Assembly (NCBI RefSeq): GCF_001729245.1
Contig: NZ_CP015218.1
Coordinates: 372,001-436,000, forward strand
Direction: 5' to 3'
Source of the DNA: Leptospira tipperaryensis
Lineage (GTDB): Bacteria; Spirochaetota; Leptospiria; Leptospirales; Leptospiraceae
Length of the DNA: 64,000 nucleotides
The notes under the pieces are model-generated. The model was not told the DNA's origin and did no database searches. It was given only the letters and a program-made list of their open reading frames with translations. Numbering within the stretch: the first letter of the stretch is position 1; each line of letters opens with the position of its first letter. The translations under genes were made by a program, and so were the position numbers. Below are positions 1-12,554 of this stretch, piece after piece.

Positions 1-100
1 GAGCTTCGCAATTTGTTTTTAGCAAATCGCAAAATTCTTCTTTCCCTTGCGATTCTTCCGAGCGAACAATCGTTAGACACAAAGCTCGGAGAATTTTTGC

Positions 101-126
<26 letters not shown>
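1..126 (+). CDS. C-terminal end of an unidentified protein (partial)
   Basis: Reading frame 1 is open from the first base of the window to a TAA at 124-126, giving 41 residues of ordinary composition (leucine-rich, ending SVPF). The start lies outside the window. It converges on the permease gene at 101-1711 and would overlap its stop end by about 26 bases, which is plausible for two convergent genes. There is no recognisable motif, so no function can be given. It could also be a chance open frame. Confidence 0.35.
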
Positions 127-1707
<1,581 letters not shown>

Positions 1708-1711
<4 letters not shown>

Positions 1712-2176
1712 TGTTTCGATTTACTCCCAAAGTCCACTTGAATTACGTTGGACTTGTCGTCCTTCGTATCACCCTCTTTTTTCTCTGTTAAAACCGTCTT
1801 CTCGGTCAGGGAAGATTGTTTGAGATCTTCAGTTTCCGTCGTAAAGACTTTCATATTTGTAAGCGTTGCCTGAGTTTTATCAAAATAGCGGAGGACACAA
1901 TCCCAGGGAATAAACACTTCTTCCCAGTTGTATCCGAATTGAAGTTCGGCGTAGATCCATTCTTCTCCGGCGTCGAGATTACGTACTCCGCCTTTGGGAC
2001 TAAAAACGAGAACGATCCCGGATTCTTTTTCGTCTCCGACTAATCCTCGTTTGCCGATGACGAGTTTGGGATGAGGAAGCGCGTGCAGAAAGAAAGTGCC
2101 GAACCCGTCCCAGTAAAGATCAAAGAGTTGTCGCTTGAACTTTCTAAGACTCAGAATTTCTTCTTTCAGATTTCCC

Positions 2177-2184
<8 letters not shown>
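1708..2184 (-). CDS. SspB-like ClpXP adaptor family protein
   Basis: About 158 residues when started at the ATG at 2184, which overlaps the upstream stop by 8 bases; a longer frame to 2238 would run deep into the neighbour and is less likely. The order of short motifs (an N-terminal helix followed by FFLHALPHPKLVIGKRG, a central beta-rich part with AELQFGYNWEEVFIPWDCVL, then an acidic/charged disordered tail ending VIQVDFGSK) resembles stringent starvation protein B, which tethers ssrA-tagged proteins to ClpXP; SspB also ends in a flexible tail with a short ClpX-binding peptide. The assignment rests on motif resemblance only. It sits in an operon between a polysaccharide enzyme and a permease, which says nothing about its job. 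Confidence 0.6.
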
Positions 2185-4075
<1,891 letters not shown>

Positions 4076-4223
4076 GTAGGAAATAAAATCCTCTTGTTCT
4101 TAAAAGTCCAATCTTTTTGAAATAACGGACGCCGAATTTTGGCCGATTGGAAAAATGTGTTGCAGAAATTCTTTTCTTGCCCGACTCCAATAGGAGAATA
4201 AATCGGTTTTAGATCGGGACACT

Positions 4224-4694
4224 TTGAAAGAAATTATCATCAACCTGCAAGGCGATTTGGACTTTAAGCTGGGAGAAGCTCTATTCTCCAAATTGGAAGA
4301 ACTTTCCGAGGCTCCGCGACGAATTCTCTTGGACGCTTCCGGTTTGAATTCCGCGACGCTCGAAGGCGCGTCGATTTTAAACCGACTTCCCGAACGTTTT
4401 CCGGAATCCAAGTTCGCACTCTGTACGGTGCAGGAAGGAATCGATCTTTCTTCGGAAGGTAACACTTCCATTCCTGTTTTCCAAGACAGGGAATCGGCCA
4501 AATCCCATTTAACCGCGTCCGACGGCCCAGCGGACAAAAGTTTTTCGGAAGGATCCCCGATATTAGTCAATTGTCCGATTTGTTTTCATCTTTTGAAAGT
4601 GCAAAGTTCGGGGAATTACGGATGTCCGGCCTGTGGCTCTAAATTCTTCGTAAACAAGGATTTTAGAACCTCAGCCTTTGAAAGATTATTATAA
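4224..4694 (+). CDS. STAS-like N-terminal domain fused to a C-terminal zinc ribbon
   Basis: 156 residues from a TTG start at 4224. Residues 1-90 have the alternating strand/helix pattern and the LLDASGLNSATLEG stretch seen in STAS/anti-sigma-factor-antagonist domains, with no clear phosphorylatable DS motif. The last 45 residues contain CPIC and CPACG separated by 18 residues, a zinc-ribbon arrangement. This pairing suggests a small regulatory or scaffold protein. It lies alone on the plus strand between two minus-strand genes and ends 5 bases from the end of the convergent 709-residue gene. No specific partner (kinase or sigma factor) is visible nearby. The STAS reading is an inference; the zinc ribbon is clear. 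Confidence 0.65.
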   Translation: MKEIIINLQGDLDFKLGEALFSKLEELSEAPRRILLDASGLNSATLEGASILNRLPERFPESKFALCTVQEGIDLSSEGNTSIPVFQDRESAKSHLTASDGPADKSFSEGSPILVNCPICFHLLKVQSSGNYGCPACGSKFFVNKDFRTSAFERLL

Positions 4695-4699
4695 TATTC

Positions 4700-6829
4700 T
4701 TACATTTCTTCGAATAATCGAATCGTTTCCTGAACTTCCGCGGGAACGTTGCCCGCCTGAAAGTAGGGGTTGTATCTTTTTTTGATTCCGGAAACAAGTC
4801 TCCGCTTTCTCGCTTCGAAAGAATCCATGGATTCCTTAAGAATCGGATCCTTTCGAAGAGCGGTTCTGATTTCAGGGGCAAAGGGCACATAACGGTTCAG
4901 AATGTCTCTGCAAACCCGGTTGAGTCTCAATTTTCCGGTGGATTCAAATAAAATCCAATAAGAATAATCCGAGCCGAAGATATCCTTCAGATTCTTTTTG
5001 TATTTCATCAATTGTTGATCGATTCCCTTCTTTGCGTCGGGAGTCAGAGCCGGGGACTTACGATAATTCTCCAGATAAAGATAATACTCGGATGTCAAAG
5101 ACGGAGGAGAAGAATCCTTCCACTTTCTTCCGCGAACGGTTCTTTCAATTTCCCACCGAAATTCTCCCAAGGTTCTTGTGATCGCCAAAGTCATGTTCTC
5201 ATTGAGAATCTGAGGAAACACAAGTCTTCCTCTCGAACTCACTCCGGAAGTAACTTCCTGCCAGAGAACGCCTCTGTTTCCAAAGACGGGAAGAATGATA
5301 CAATCCGGAAAAATTTCCTTCATAGCAAGCTCGGGTTTTCCCGGAGTCTGCTCGGGTTCGAAAGTGATCTGTCTATGAAAGAGATGTTTGTCTATCTTAT
5401 GAACGTGATCGACTACTGCTTTTAGTTTTTCGGAGGTCATAAGAAACGCATCCGTCTCTCCATACATCTGATCTTCGGAAAGAATCGGATAAGCGAGATT
5501 CGGATTGGAAGAAACTCCGATGAGTCCGTTGTATAAAAGATTACTCAATTCCCAATCGAGGAGATGTAGGAGGTCCTCGACCCCGCTCTGATTTGCGGAG
5601 TCGTCCTTTCCCGTTTTACGAACGAGAGAGGCTTTTACTTGTTCGTAGGATTGTGCGAGATGATTTCGAGAAGGAGTTTTTTTTCCGGAAAGAATCAAAC
5701 CCAGCCATTCCGGCAAAAGATAGATCGCAATACTGTGGTTAGACGGATAGGGTTCTTCCGAACGACTTCTCAATTTTTCCAACGTGGAAAAGAGTTGAAC
5801 GATCCTTGAGGGAGAAAGCAGATTCTCATCCAAAAAGAAAAAATGAAGAAACAACAACACCGGTTTTGGAATCGGAGAAATATCCGAACGATACTTCGCA
5901 TAACAAGAAGCGTAGAGTTGAAGGAAAATCTGAATGTCTTCTGGCTTGTGGTCCTTTCGAACCAGACCCGGATGTTCCTTAAACGCGTTCACCCTTTTTT
6001 GAATGTCAGCCGTCGCCGATGCGCCTATTCCCGAGTATCTTAGAATCTGATGAAGGCTATCTCTGAATTCGTCGGGAAGAGGTTGATCGTCTTGACCGAT
6101 TGCACCGGCCATGTGAACCCCGCCCCAGGTTCTCGATTTCTCCGCGTCTTTCTCCGGAAGCGTCTGGATTTGGATTCCGATATCGTTTCCTTTGAAATTT
6201 AAGATCGTCGCGTCAAATCGTGTCCACTCTCGATCTTCACTTGAAAAGAGAACGTGAATTTTTTCTCCCGCTCCGATTGGAAACGAATGATATAGTTTTT
6301 TTGCAAAGACCTTTGCGTGAAAAGATTTTTGAACCGACTCGGGTCCGATCGGACCGGAAAATAACAATCCCGGAAAAGCTTCTTCACCATCGGTTAAGAA
6401 TACTACCGGAATGATTTTTTTTGGATGAGGGCCCAGATCGTGAACGAGATGTTGGAGCCTCTTGAAGATCAAAACGTCTCTCCAAGCCGGAAGTTCTCCC
6501 AAATGTGCAAGATATGTCGCGAGCTCGGGAAGCAGAACTTCCTGAAACCAAGAAGGGGACTCTACAATTCTTCTGAGAACCCCCACACTCGCCTGATCCA
6601 AAAAGGTATGGATGTGTATAACGTCTCTTCCGTTGAGATAGGTAAGAGGAAGTTTTTTGAGAATTTTCGCTCGATAGAGAGAGCGGAGTTCGGTCGAACG
6701 ACGAAATCTTTTTTCGAGCCAATATCCTGCAAGTATCAGCAAAGCAACAAAGATAGTTCCGTTGATGACCGGGACCCAAGAGAATTCAGGCCAGACTAAA
6801 ACGGGACGGGCTTGTGCGAGAAGAAACAT
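4700..6829 (-). CDS. Membrane-anchored protein of unknown function, 709 residues
   Basis: A large protein with a single obvious membrane helix at residues 20-40 (VPVINGTIFVALLILAGYWL) followed by a basic stretch, so the bulk is probably cytoplasmic. The rest is soluble, rich in aromatic and charged residues, with no recognised catalytic motif. A segment near 190-240 (AGEKIHVLFSSEDREWTRF then DIGIQIQT) could be a PilZ-like barrel but lacks a clear RxxxR signature. It is transcribed divergently from the cobalamin operon and convergently with the zinc-ribbon gene. It resembles no family I can name; probably restricted to Leptospira and relatives. Confidence 0.7.
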   Translation of the reverse strand: MFLLAQARPVLVWPEFSWVPVINGTIFVALLILAGYWLEKRFRRSTELRSLYRAKILKKLPLTYLNGRDVIHIHTFLDQASVGVLRRIVESPSWFQEVLLPELATYLAHLGELPAWRDVLIFKRLQHLVHDLGPHPKKIIPVVFLTDGEEAFPGLLFSGPIGPESVQKSFHAKVFAKKLYHSFPIGAGEKIHVLFSSEDREWTRFDATILNFKGNDIGIQIQTLPEKDAEKSRTWGGVHMAGAIGQDDQPLPDEFRDSLHQILRYSGIGASATADIQKRVNAFKEHPGLVRKDHKPEDIQIFLQLYASCYAKYRSDISPIPKPVLLFLHFFFLDENLLSPSRIVQLFSTLEKLRSRSEEPYPSNHSIAIYLLPEWLGLILSGKKTPSRNHLAQSYEQVKASLVRKTGKDDSANQSGVEDLLHLLDWELSNLLYNGLIGVSSNPNLAYPILSEDQMYGETDAFLMTSEKLKAVVDHVHKIDKHLFHRQITFEPEQTPGKPELAMKEIFPDCIILPVFGNRGVLWQEVTSGVSSRGRLVFPQILNENMTLAITRTLGEFRWEIERTVRGRKWKDSSPPSLTSEYYLYLENYRKSPALTPDAKKGIDQQLMKYKKNLKDIFGSDYSYWILFESTGKLRLNRVCRDILNRYVPFAPEIRTALRKDPILKESMDSFEARKRRLVSGIKKRYNPYFQAGNVPAEVQETIRLFEEM

Positions 6830-7003
6830 GCGGAATGTATAAACTTCTTATAGTCAGGGTCAAGCAGGATTCTTAATAACGACGGGCATCTTAGAATCCC
6901 GAACAAACGAATTCCAAATCTTCAAACCATTCTTACCCGATGTCGCTTAAACAATTTTTTATCTTTTCGAACCGCGACTTCATCGTAAGCTTTCGGTTTT
7001 TTC

Positions 7004-7041
7004 AAACCAACTTGTATCTTAGAATACAAATCGTTTGGTTT
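7004..7041. repeat. Long imperfect inverted repeat upstream of the cob riboswitch
   Basis: AAACCAA at 7004-7010 and TTGGTTT at 7035-7041 enclose a second perfect pair, TTGTAT at 7012-7017 and ATACAA at 7024-7029. The whole could fold as a cruciform or serve as an operator. There is no T-run on either side, so it is not a typical terminator. It lies between the divergent 709-residue gene and the cobalamin operon. Confidence 0.5.
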
Positions 7042-7139
7042 CAACTCTAAAAAATGACTTACGCTTTTTAGAATTCGAATAAAAAATATTCTTTTCAAAA
7101 GAATCCATCGGATCCCTGGTGGACTTACAGTCCATTTTC

Positions 7140-7291
7140 ATTGGAACGCAGGTGTCACACATCTGTGGGAAGACGGTTAGAATCCGTCACGGTATCCGCC
7201 GCTGTAAGAGGGACGAAAGGCATATTAAGTCACTGGGGTAACCTGGGAAGGCATGCTGAGTAGGATGATCTCAAGTCAGAATACGTTCAAT
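7140..7291 (+). promoter_or_regulatory. Cobalamin (AdoCbl-type) riboswitch aptamer, long form
   Basis: P1 is formed by ATTGGAACG at 7140-7148 and ACGTTCAAT at 7283-7291 (one bulge). Between them are the conserved blocks of the family in order: GGGAAGACGGTTAGAATCC near 7167, GTATCCGCCGCTGTAAG near 7192, the CACTGGGG...CTGGGAAGG peripheral block near 7231-7254, and the B12-box equivalent TCAAGTCAGAATACG near 7271. The peripheral GGGAAGG element is what distinguishes the long AdoCbl-type class. It precedes cbtB by about 150 bases, so adenosylcobalamin is expected to shut off the whole operon. Confidence 0.95.
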
Positions 7292-7359
7292 GAAGATCCT
7301 GAAGATACGTTTTGCCTCGGAGTAAAGGTAACTCGTAGCTTAAATAGAAAATTACCATA

Positions 7360-7400
7360 GAACACGTGTTAGGTCCTATCCGTAGGAATCTCATGTGTTC
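7360..7400 (+). promoter_or_regulatory. Strong hairpin, probable expression platform of the cob riboswitch
   Basis: GAACACGTG at 7360-7368 pairs with CATGTGTTC at 7392-7400 (one G-U), and inside it TCCTA and TAGGA pair around a TCCG loop. It sits between the aptamer and the cbtB ribosome-binding site. It is followed by a weak T-stretch (CGTTTTG), so it could act as an intrinsic terminator or by controlling access to the Shine-Dalgarno at about 7430. Which of these applies cannot be told from sequence. Confidence 0.6.
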
Positions 7401-7443
7401 CATAATCGTTTTGTCTACGTTCACTCTTTAGGAGGAGTAACCT

Positions 7444-7626
7444 ATGCATACCGTCTCTACGTCCACGCGGAAGAGCCATACCGTCCTTTCTTTGGATCCG
7501 GTTTTGACTCTATCACTGATTCTGATTTCTTTTTTTGTGATCTATATCGTTGGTTTGGAACCAATGCCGACCTTACACGCATCCTTTCACGATATACGAC
7601 ACGCGACCGGATTTCCTTGTCATTAA
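7444..7626 (+). CDS. cbtB: Cobalt transporter subunit CbtB
   Basis: 60 residues: a short N-terminal tail, one membrane helix (about residues 20-40) and the family's C-terminal motif, HDIRHATGFPCH here, whose histidines and cysteine are the expected cobalt ligands. An AGGAGGAG Shine-Dalgarno lies 8-10 bases before the ATG. It is the first gene after the cobalamin riboswitch, directly followed by cbtA (one base between stop and start), the standard CbtB-CbtA pair for B12-regulated cobalt uptake. The overlapping frame starting at 7395 lacks these features and is a shadow. Confidence 0.93.
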   Translation: MHTVSTSTRKSHTVLSLDPVLTLSLILISFFVIYIVGLEPMPTLHASFHDIRHATGFPCH

Positions 7627-7627
7627 A

Positions 7628-8416
7628 ATGAAAGAAATTTTTCTCAAACGATTGGTCTTAGGATGTAAGGCGGGTTTGATCGCCGGGTTGGGTTACGGGA
7701 TTTTACTCCAAGTTTTAGTAACTCCTCTGATCCTAAAGGCCGAAAGTTTTGAAACAAAGTCGAGTGAGAATTCGGGCCATGTCCATTCTCACGAACATGG
7801 AACCAAAGAACATCCTCGCTCCGCAAATCCATCAGAAGAATCGAATACGTTTTCTCCGAAACGTTTTGTCTGGACCTGGGTAGGCGCGATTCTTCTGGGA
7901 CTTGCTTTCGGATCCTTAGCGACGATCGGTTTTAGTTTATTAGAATTTTCTCAATTACTTTCTCCGGAGTTTTTGAGAACGCGCTGGAAATCCTCGTTTA
8001 CCATTTCTATTCTGGGGTTTTTGATTTTTTTTGGAATTCCGTCCTTAGGGCTTCCGCCTCAGTTGCCGGGGATTGTAGGATCGGAAGAAGATTTCGGGTT
8101 AAGGCAAAACTGGTGGTTTGGGGCAGTGCTCGGATCCACGACAACTCTGATTGGAATATTCACTTTTTTTAAATTACTTAATAAAAGTCCGATCGCAGCA
8201 AATGTCCTTTCTTTGCTTCTGCTCATCCTTTTTCTTTTTTATCTTTTTGTAATACCAGGAATTCCGGAACACTCTACGAAGAGCCTCGCACCCGAGTCGC
8301 TTCGTTTGCAATTCATCCTTACGAGCCTGGCAACGAACATTCTGCTTTGGTTGGGCATCGGTTTTTTGGTTTCCCATTTCATCCTAAATCAAAAGACCGA
8401 ACCGGAAACGATATAG
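7628..8416 (+). CDS. cbtA: Cobalt transporter subunit CbtA
   Basis: 262 residues from the ATG at 7628, one base after the cbtB stop; longer in-frame starts would overlap cbtB and lack a binding site. It has a membrane helix near residues 10-30, a histidine-rich loop (HVHSHEHGTKEH, about 45-60) likely to bind cobalt on one face of the membrane, and four to five more helices. The stretch GIPSLGLPPQLPG is the conserved CbtA signature. With CbtB it forms the predicted cobalt permease feeding the chelatase CbiX, whose gene starts at the base after the cbtA stop. Confidence 0.92.
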   Translation: MKEIFLKRLVLGCKAGLIAGLGYGILLQVLVTPLILKAESFETKSSENSGHVHSHEHGTKEHPRSANPSEESNTFSPKRFVWTWVGAILLGLAFGSLATIGFSLLEFSQLLSPEFLRTRWKSSFTISILGFLIFFGIPSLGLPPQLPGIVGSEEDFGLRQNWWFGAVLGSTTTLIGIFTFFKLLNKSPIAANVLSLLLLILFLFYLFVIPGIPEHSTKSLAPESLRLQFILTSLATNILLWLGIGFLVSHFILNQKTEPETI

Positions 8417-9604
8417 ATGAACTCCTTCGGAATTCTCATCGTAGGACACGGAAGCAGAGAGAATGCTTCCAACTTGGAATTTGAAGAATTTGTCGAAGGT
8501 TATCGAAACTTACATCCGGCTACTACGATCCGAACCGCATACATCGAACTCACAACTCCCGATTTCAAAACGACTCTTCGAGAATTTGCGTTTACTCACA
8601 AAAAGATCGTCATTCTTCCTTTATTCTTATTCGCATCGGGTCACGTAAAAAATGATATTCCTTTGATCCTTTCCGATCTCAAGGAAGAATTTCCGGAACA
8701 CAGGTTTCTCCCCGCGATGCCGCTGGGAATCCATTCCAATATCATAAAACTCTTATCCATTCGAGCGAATCAGAACAAAGAAATTTCGGAAGAATCTAAT
8801 CGAAAGACCGGGGTTATCGTCGTGAGTCGGGGCGCGAGCGACGCGGACGCAAACAGCGACTTTTACAAGGCCGTTCGCATTTTTGAAGAAGCAAACTCCT
8901 TTCTTTTCGTAAAACCTTGTTTTATCGGAATCACCAAACCTTTGTTAAATGAAGCCTTGGAAATGGCGGTGAAACTTCGTCCGGATAAAATCCTGGTAGT
9001 TCCGTATTTTCTGTTCGGCGGAAAGCTCATTCAAAAGATTTCCAATCTGGTAGAAGAACATTCCCAAAAATATCCTTGGATAGGAATACAAGCGCTTCCG
9101 CATTTCGGACCGGATCCAATCTTATTTACGATTCTCGACGAAAGAATTTCGCAGGCCATTAACGGAAAAGGAATTCTTCCTTGTGATAATTGCGAATACC
9201 GAGTTCAAATACCGGGACTCAAAAATAAAGTCGGGGGGCTCAACTCTCTCCTCTGGAGTTTGAGACATCTCGAAACACATACACAAGCGGCTCCTCACGA
9301 ATTTCCTCATCGTAATCTTAAAAAACATATCCTTGTCTGCGAGAACGTGGACTGCGCGAGCAAAGGAAGCATTTCGCTTATCAATCGAATGCGCTTAACA
9401 ATTAAAAAACACGGAAGACAAAACGACTTTCGAGTAACTAAAAGTTCCTGTCTGGGAAGATGTGGAGAAGGCCCAGCGGTCGTCGTTTATCCCGATGGAA
9501 TCTGGTATCAAAAAGTAAACGATTACGACGCCGAGGAATTGGTCACCGAACATCTGTTTAACGACCGACTGGTTTCCAGGCTCGTAGACAATATCATGCA
9601 GTAA
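8417..9604 (+). CDS. cbiX: Sirohydrochlorin cobaltochelatase CbiX with C-terminal 2Fe-2S ferredoxin domain
   Basis: 395 residues. Residues 1-125 and 130-260 are the two tandem chelatase halves: the first carries the metal/substrate histidines in VGHGSRENAS (residue 10-17) and FASGHVKNDIP (about 73), the second VVSRGASDADAN where the histidine has become arginine. A short CDNCEYRVQIPG motif typical of long CbiX proteins follows, then a His-rich linker. The last ~90 residues are a thioredoxin-like [2Fe-2S] ferredoxin with CENVDC and CLGRCGEGP, giving four cysteines in the CxxxxC...CxxxC spacing. CbiX inserts cobalt into sirohydrochlorin (cobalt-early route); the cluster may tune or reduce the metal. 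Start abuts the cbtA stop. Confidence 0.95.
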   Translation: MNSFGILIVGHGSRENASNLEFEEFVEGYRNLHPATTIRTAYIELTTPDFKTTLREFAFTHKKIVILPLFLFASGHVKNDIPLILSDLKEEFPEHRFLPAMPLGIHSNIIKLLSIRANQNKEISEESNRKTGVIVVSRGASDADANSDFYKAVRIFEEANSFLFVKPCFIGITKPLLNEALEMAVKLRPDKILVVPYFLFGGKLIQKISNLVEEHSQKYPWIGIQALPHFGPDPILFTILDERISQAINGKGILPCDNCEYRVQIPGLKNKVGGLNSLLWSLRHLETHTQAAPHEFPHRNLKKHILVCENVDCASKGSISLINRMRLTIKKHGRQNDFRVTKSSCLGRCGEGPAVVVYPDGIWYQKVNDYDAEELVTEHLFNDRLVSRLVDNIMQ

Positions 9605-9618
9605 ATTAGGAGAATTCA

Positions 9619-9993
9619 ATGGCTTGTCACGAAGTAGCGGCTTTAAGATTGGGAATGATGAACGTAATCGGAATCAAGGACGAGGCGACGGTTCAGCACG
9701 AACGCGCCGAAATCGGAGAAGAAGCGCTCAAAGCTCCGGGCCCGATCCGATCGCTTGCGGAAGCAAAAGATTTCGAATCCTTGATTCAGTTTTACGAGGC
9801 GTCTCTTACGGATCTCGAACAGATGATTTCAAAAACAAAAAAGGACGATCCAAAGATGGCATACTATCGTTCTCTTTTGATCCTTACAAAAAAAGTAGAA
9901 TTAGAACTGAAAAACTCCATTCAATCCTTTCAAAACCTCTATCGAGATCTCGAAGAAATACACGACTTCGTTCACGAAATTTATCCGGCTTGA
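9619..9993 (+). CDS. DUF3209 family protein of cobalamin clusters
   Basis: 124 residues beginning MACHEVAALRLGMMNV, the signature opening of DUF3209, followed by a helical, acidic body. The family is found almost only beside cobalamin/cobalt genes such as cbiX, but its biochemical role is unknown. The N-terminal Cys-His pair could bind metal. AGGAG lies 8 bases before the ATG. Position between the chelatase and the flavin reductase points to cobalt delivery or insertion, an inference from context only. Confidence 0.85.
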   Translation: MACHEVAALRLGMMNVIGIKDEATVQHERAEIGEEALKAPGPIRSLAEAKDFESLIQFYEASLTDLEQMISKTKKDDPKMAYYRSLLILTKKVELELKNSIQSFQNLYRDLEEIHDFVHEIYPA

Positions 9994-10002
9994 GAGAACG
10001 AC

Positions 10003-10752
10003 ATGGCCAATCCTCCGAAAAAAATAAAGATCAAAAACATTCTTCATACTTCGAACGTATGTACGATCACATTCAATTCTTTGAATGGACCTCTTAATTT
10101 TATCGGGGGTCAGTATATCATTCTAAACTCCGGCTTAAAATCGGCGGAAGGAAAAGAATTCAAACGAGCGTATTCCGTCATTTCTTCGGACGTAAACCAG
10201 GAAGAATTCGATATCACCTTTCAAGTATTATACGAAGGAATGGTTTCCAAACATCTCTCTCGTCTTAACGTCGGAGACGAACTCGAGTTCTCAGGCCCTT
10301 GGGGAAAGTTTTTAGGAAATCCGGAATGGCCGCATCCCGGAAAAACCCTTTTGGTCGCGACGGATACCGGGATCACCGCGATTCAAAGTATTCTTCATTC
10401 TTCCGGATGGAAAAAAAGACTTTCGGACACGAGGGTTCTCTGGCTTTTTTCCGAAGCCGACAAATTCATTCCGATTTCAAAAATTTTAGAAAGTATACCC
10501 AATGAGTGCGGAGTTTTTCAAACCAGAATCATTCCTGCTATCAACGACTTCGAGCGGATGGAAAAGTTTGAACAAATTCTTATCAATACTTTAGATTTTT
10601 ATTATATTCCAGAAAATGCATTTTTAGCAGGAGACGGCAGATTATTACAAATCACAAAAGAGTTCCTTTTAAACAGAGGGGTTCTCGAAGATAGAATCGG
10701 AGTGGAAGCATTCTTTCACTCAGTTAAAGAAACGAAACCGGTAGTTTCCTAG
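10003..10752 (+). CDS. Ferredoxin-NADP reductase-type FAD oxidoreductase in the cob operon
   Basis: 249 residues. Residues 1-105 form an FAD-binding barrel with the RAYSVISS motif (about 58-65), the flavin-binding RxYS of the FNR superfamily; residues 115-245 are the NAD(P)-binding half with LLVATDTGITAIQSIL (about 120-135) and a C-terminal AFLAGDGRL. No ferredoxin domain is attached. It sits 10 bases after DUF3209 and 16 bases before cbiD, so it is part of the operon. Possible jobs are reduction of cobalt(II) corrinoids before adenosylation, electron supply to the CbiX ferredoxin domain, or the precorrin-6A reductase step, whose usual enzyme (CbiJ/CobK) is not in this operon. The family is clear, the role is open. 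Confidence 0.82.
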   Translation: MANPPKKIKIKNILHTSNVCTITFNSLNGPLNFIGGQYIILNSGLKSAEGKEFKRAYSVISSDVNQEEFDITFQVLYEGMVSKHLSRLNVGDELEFSGPWGKFLGNPEWPHPGKTLLVATDTGITAIQSILHSSGWKKRLSDTRVLWLFSEADKFIPISKILESIPNECGVFQTRIIPAINDFERMEKFEQILINTLDFYYIPENAFLAGDGRLLQITKEFLLNRGVLEDRIGVEAFFHSVKETKPVVS

Positions 10753-10768
10753 GAAGTTTCGAATTCTT

Positions 10769-11882
<1,114 letters not shown>

Positions 11883-11890
<8 letters not shown>

Positions 11891-12554
11891 CATGAGACAA
11901 ATGACGTCGTTTGGAAGAGCGATCGAAGACCAATCCTTCGCCGTAATCGACGAAGAGGCGGGTTCCCATTCCTTTTCCAAAGAAGAATGGGAAGTGGTGC
12001 GAAGAATTATCCACGCAACCGCGGACTTTGAATATAAGGATCTAACAAAAATTCATCCGAACGCTATCGATTCCGGAATCGCGGCTTTGACAAACGGATG
12101 CCCGATCGTTTGCGACGTGCAGATGATTCTCGCGGGTCTCAATCAAGAAAGACTCGGCGCATACGGTTGCAAAGCATACAGCTTTATTTCCGATCCCGAT
12201 GTAATCGACATTGCCAAAGAAAAAAATTCAACGCGAGCAATCGAATCCTTTCAAAAAGCCAAAAGATTCGATCTCTTAAACGGCGCGGTGATCGCAGTCG
12301 GAAATGCGCCCACCGCGTTACTCGAAATCGCGAGACTGATTCAGGAAGAAGGAATTCGCCCCGCGTTGATCATAGGAGTTCCAGTGGGTTTCGTATCGGC
12401 TGTCGAATCAAAGGAAGTGATTCTAACATTAGATTCTTCTCATAAACATTCGGCTCCTTATATTCTTACGCGAGGAAGAAAGGGGGGAAGTACGATCGCG
12501 GTCGCGATCATTCACGCGCTTCTACTTCTCTCATCCAAAAGGACGACGTCATGA
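11883..12554 (+). CDS. cbiC: Cobalt-precorrin-8 methylmutase CbiC
   Basis: 223 residues from the ATG at 11883, which overlaps the cbiD stop by 8 bases and has AAGGA 11 bases upstream; an alternative ATG is at 11892. RRIIHATADFEY carries the catalytic histidine of the family, and GAVIAVGNAPTALLEI (about 145-160) the substrate-binding loop. CbiC moves the methyl group from C11 to C12, giving cobyrinic acid. Typical length 205-225. It overlaps cbiET by 4 bases. Confidence 0.95.

Noticed and set aside
7395..7631. 78-codon open frame overlapping cbtB
   Set aside because: It is out of frame with cbtB, has no family motif, while the 7444 frame has a good Shine-Dalgarno and the full CbtB signature.
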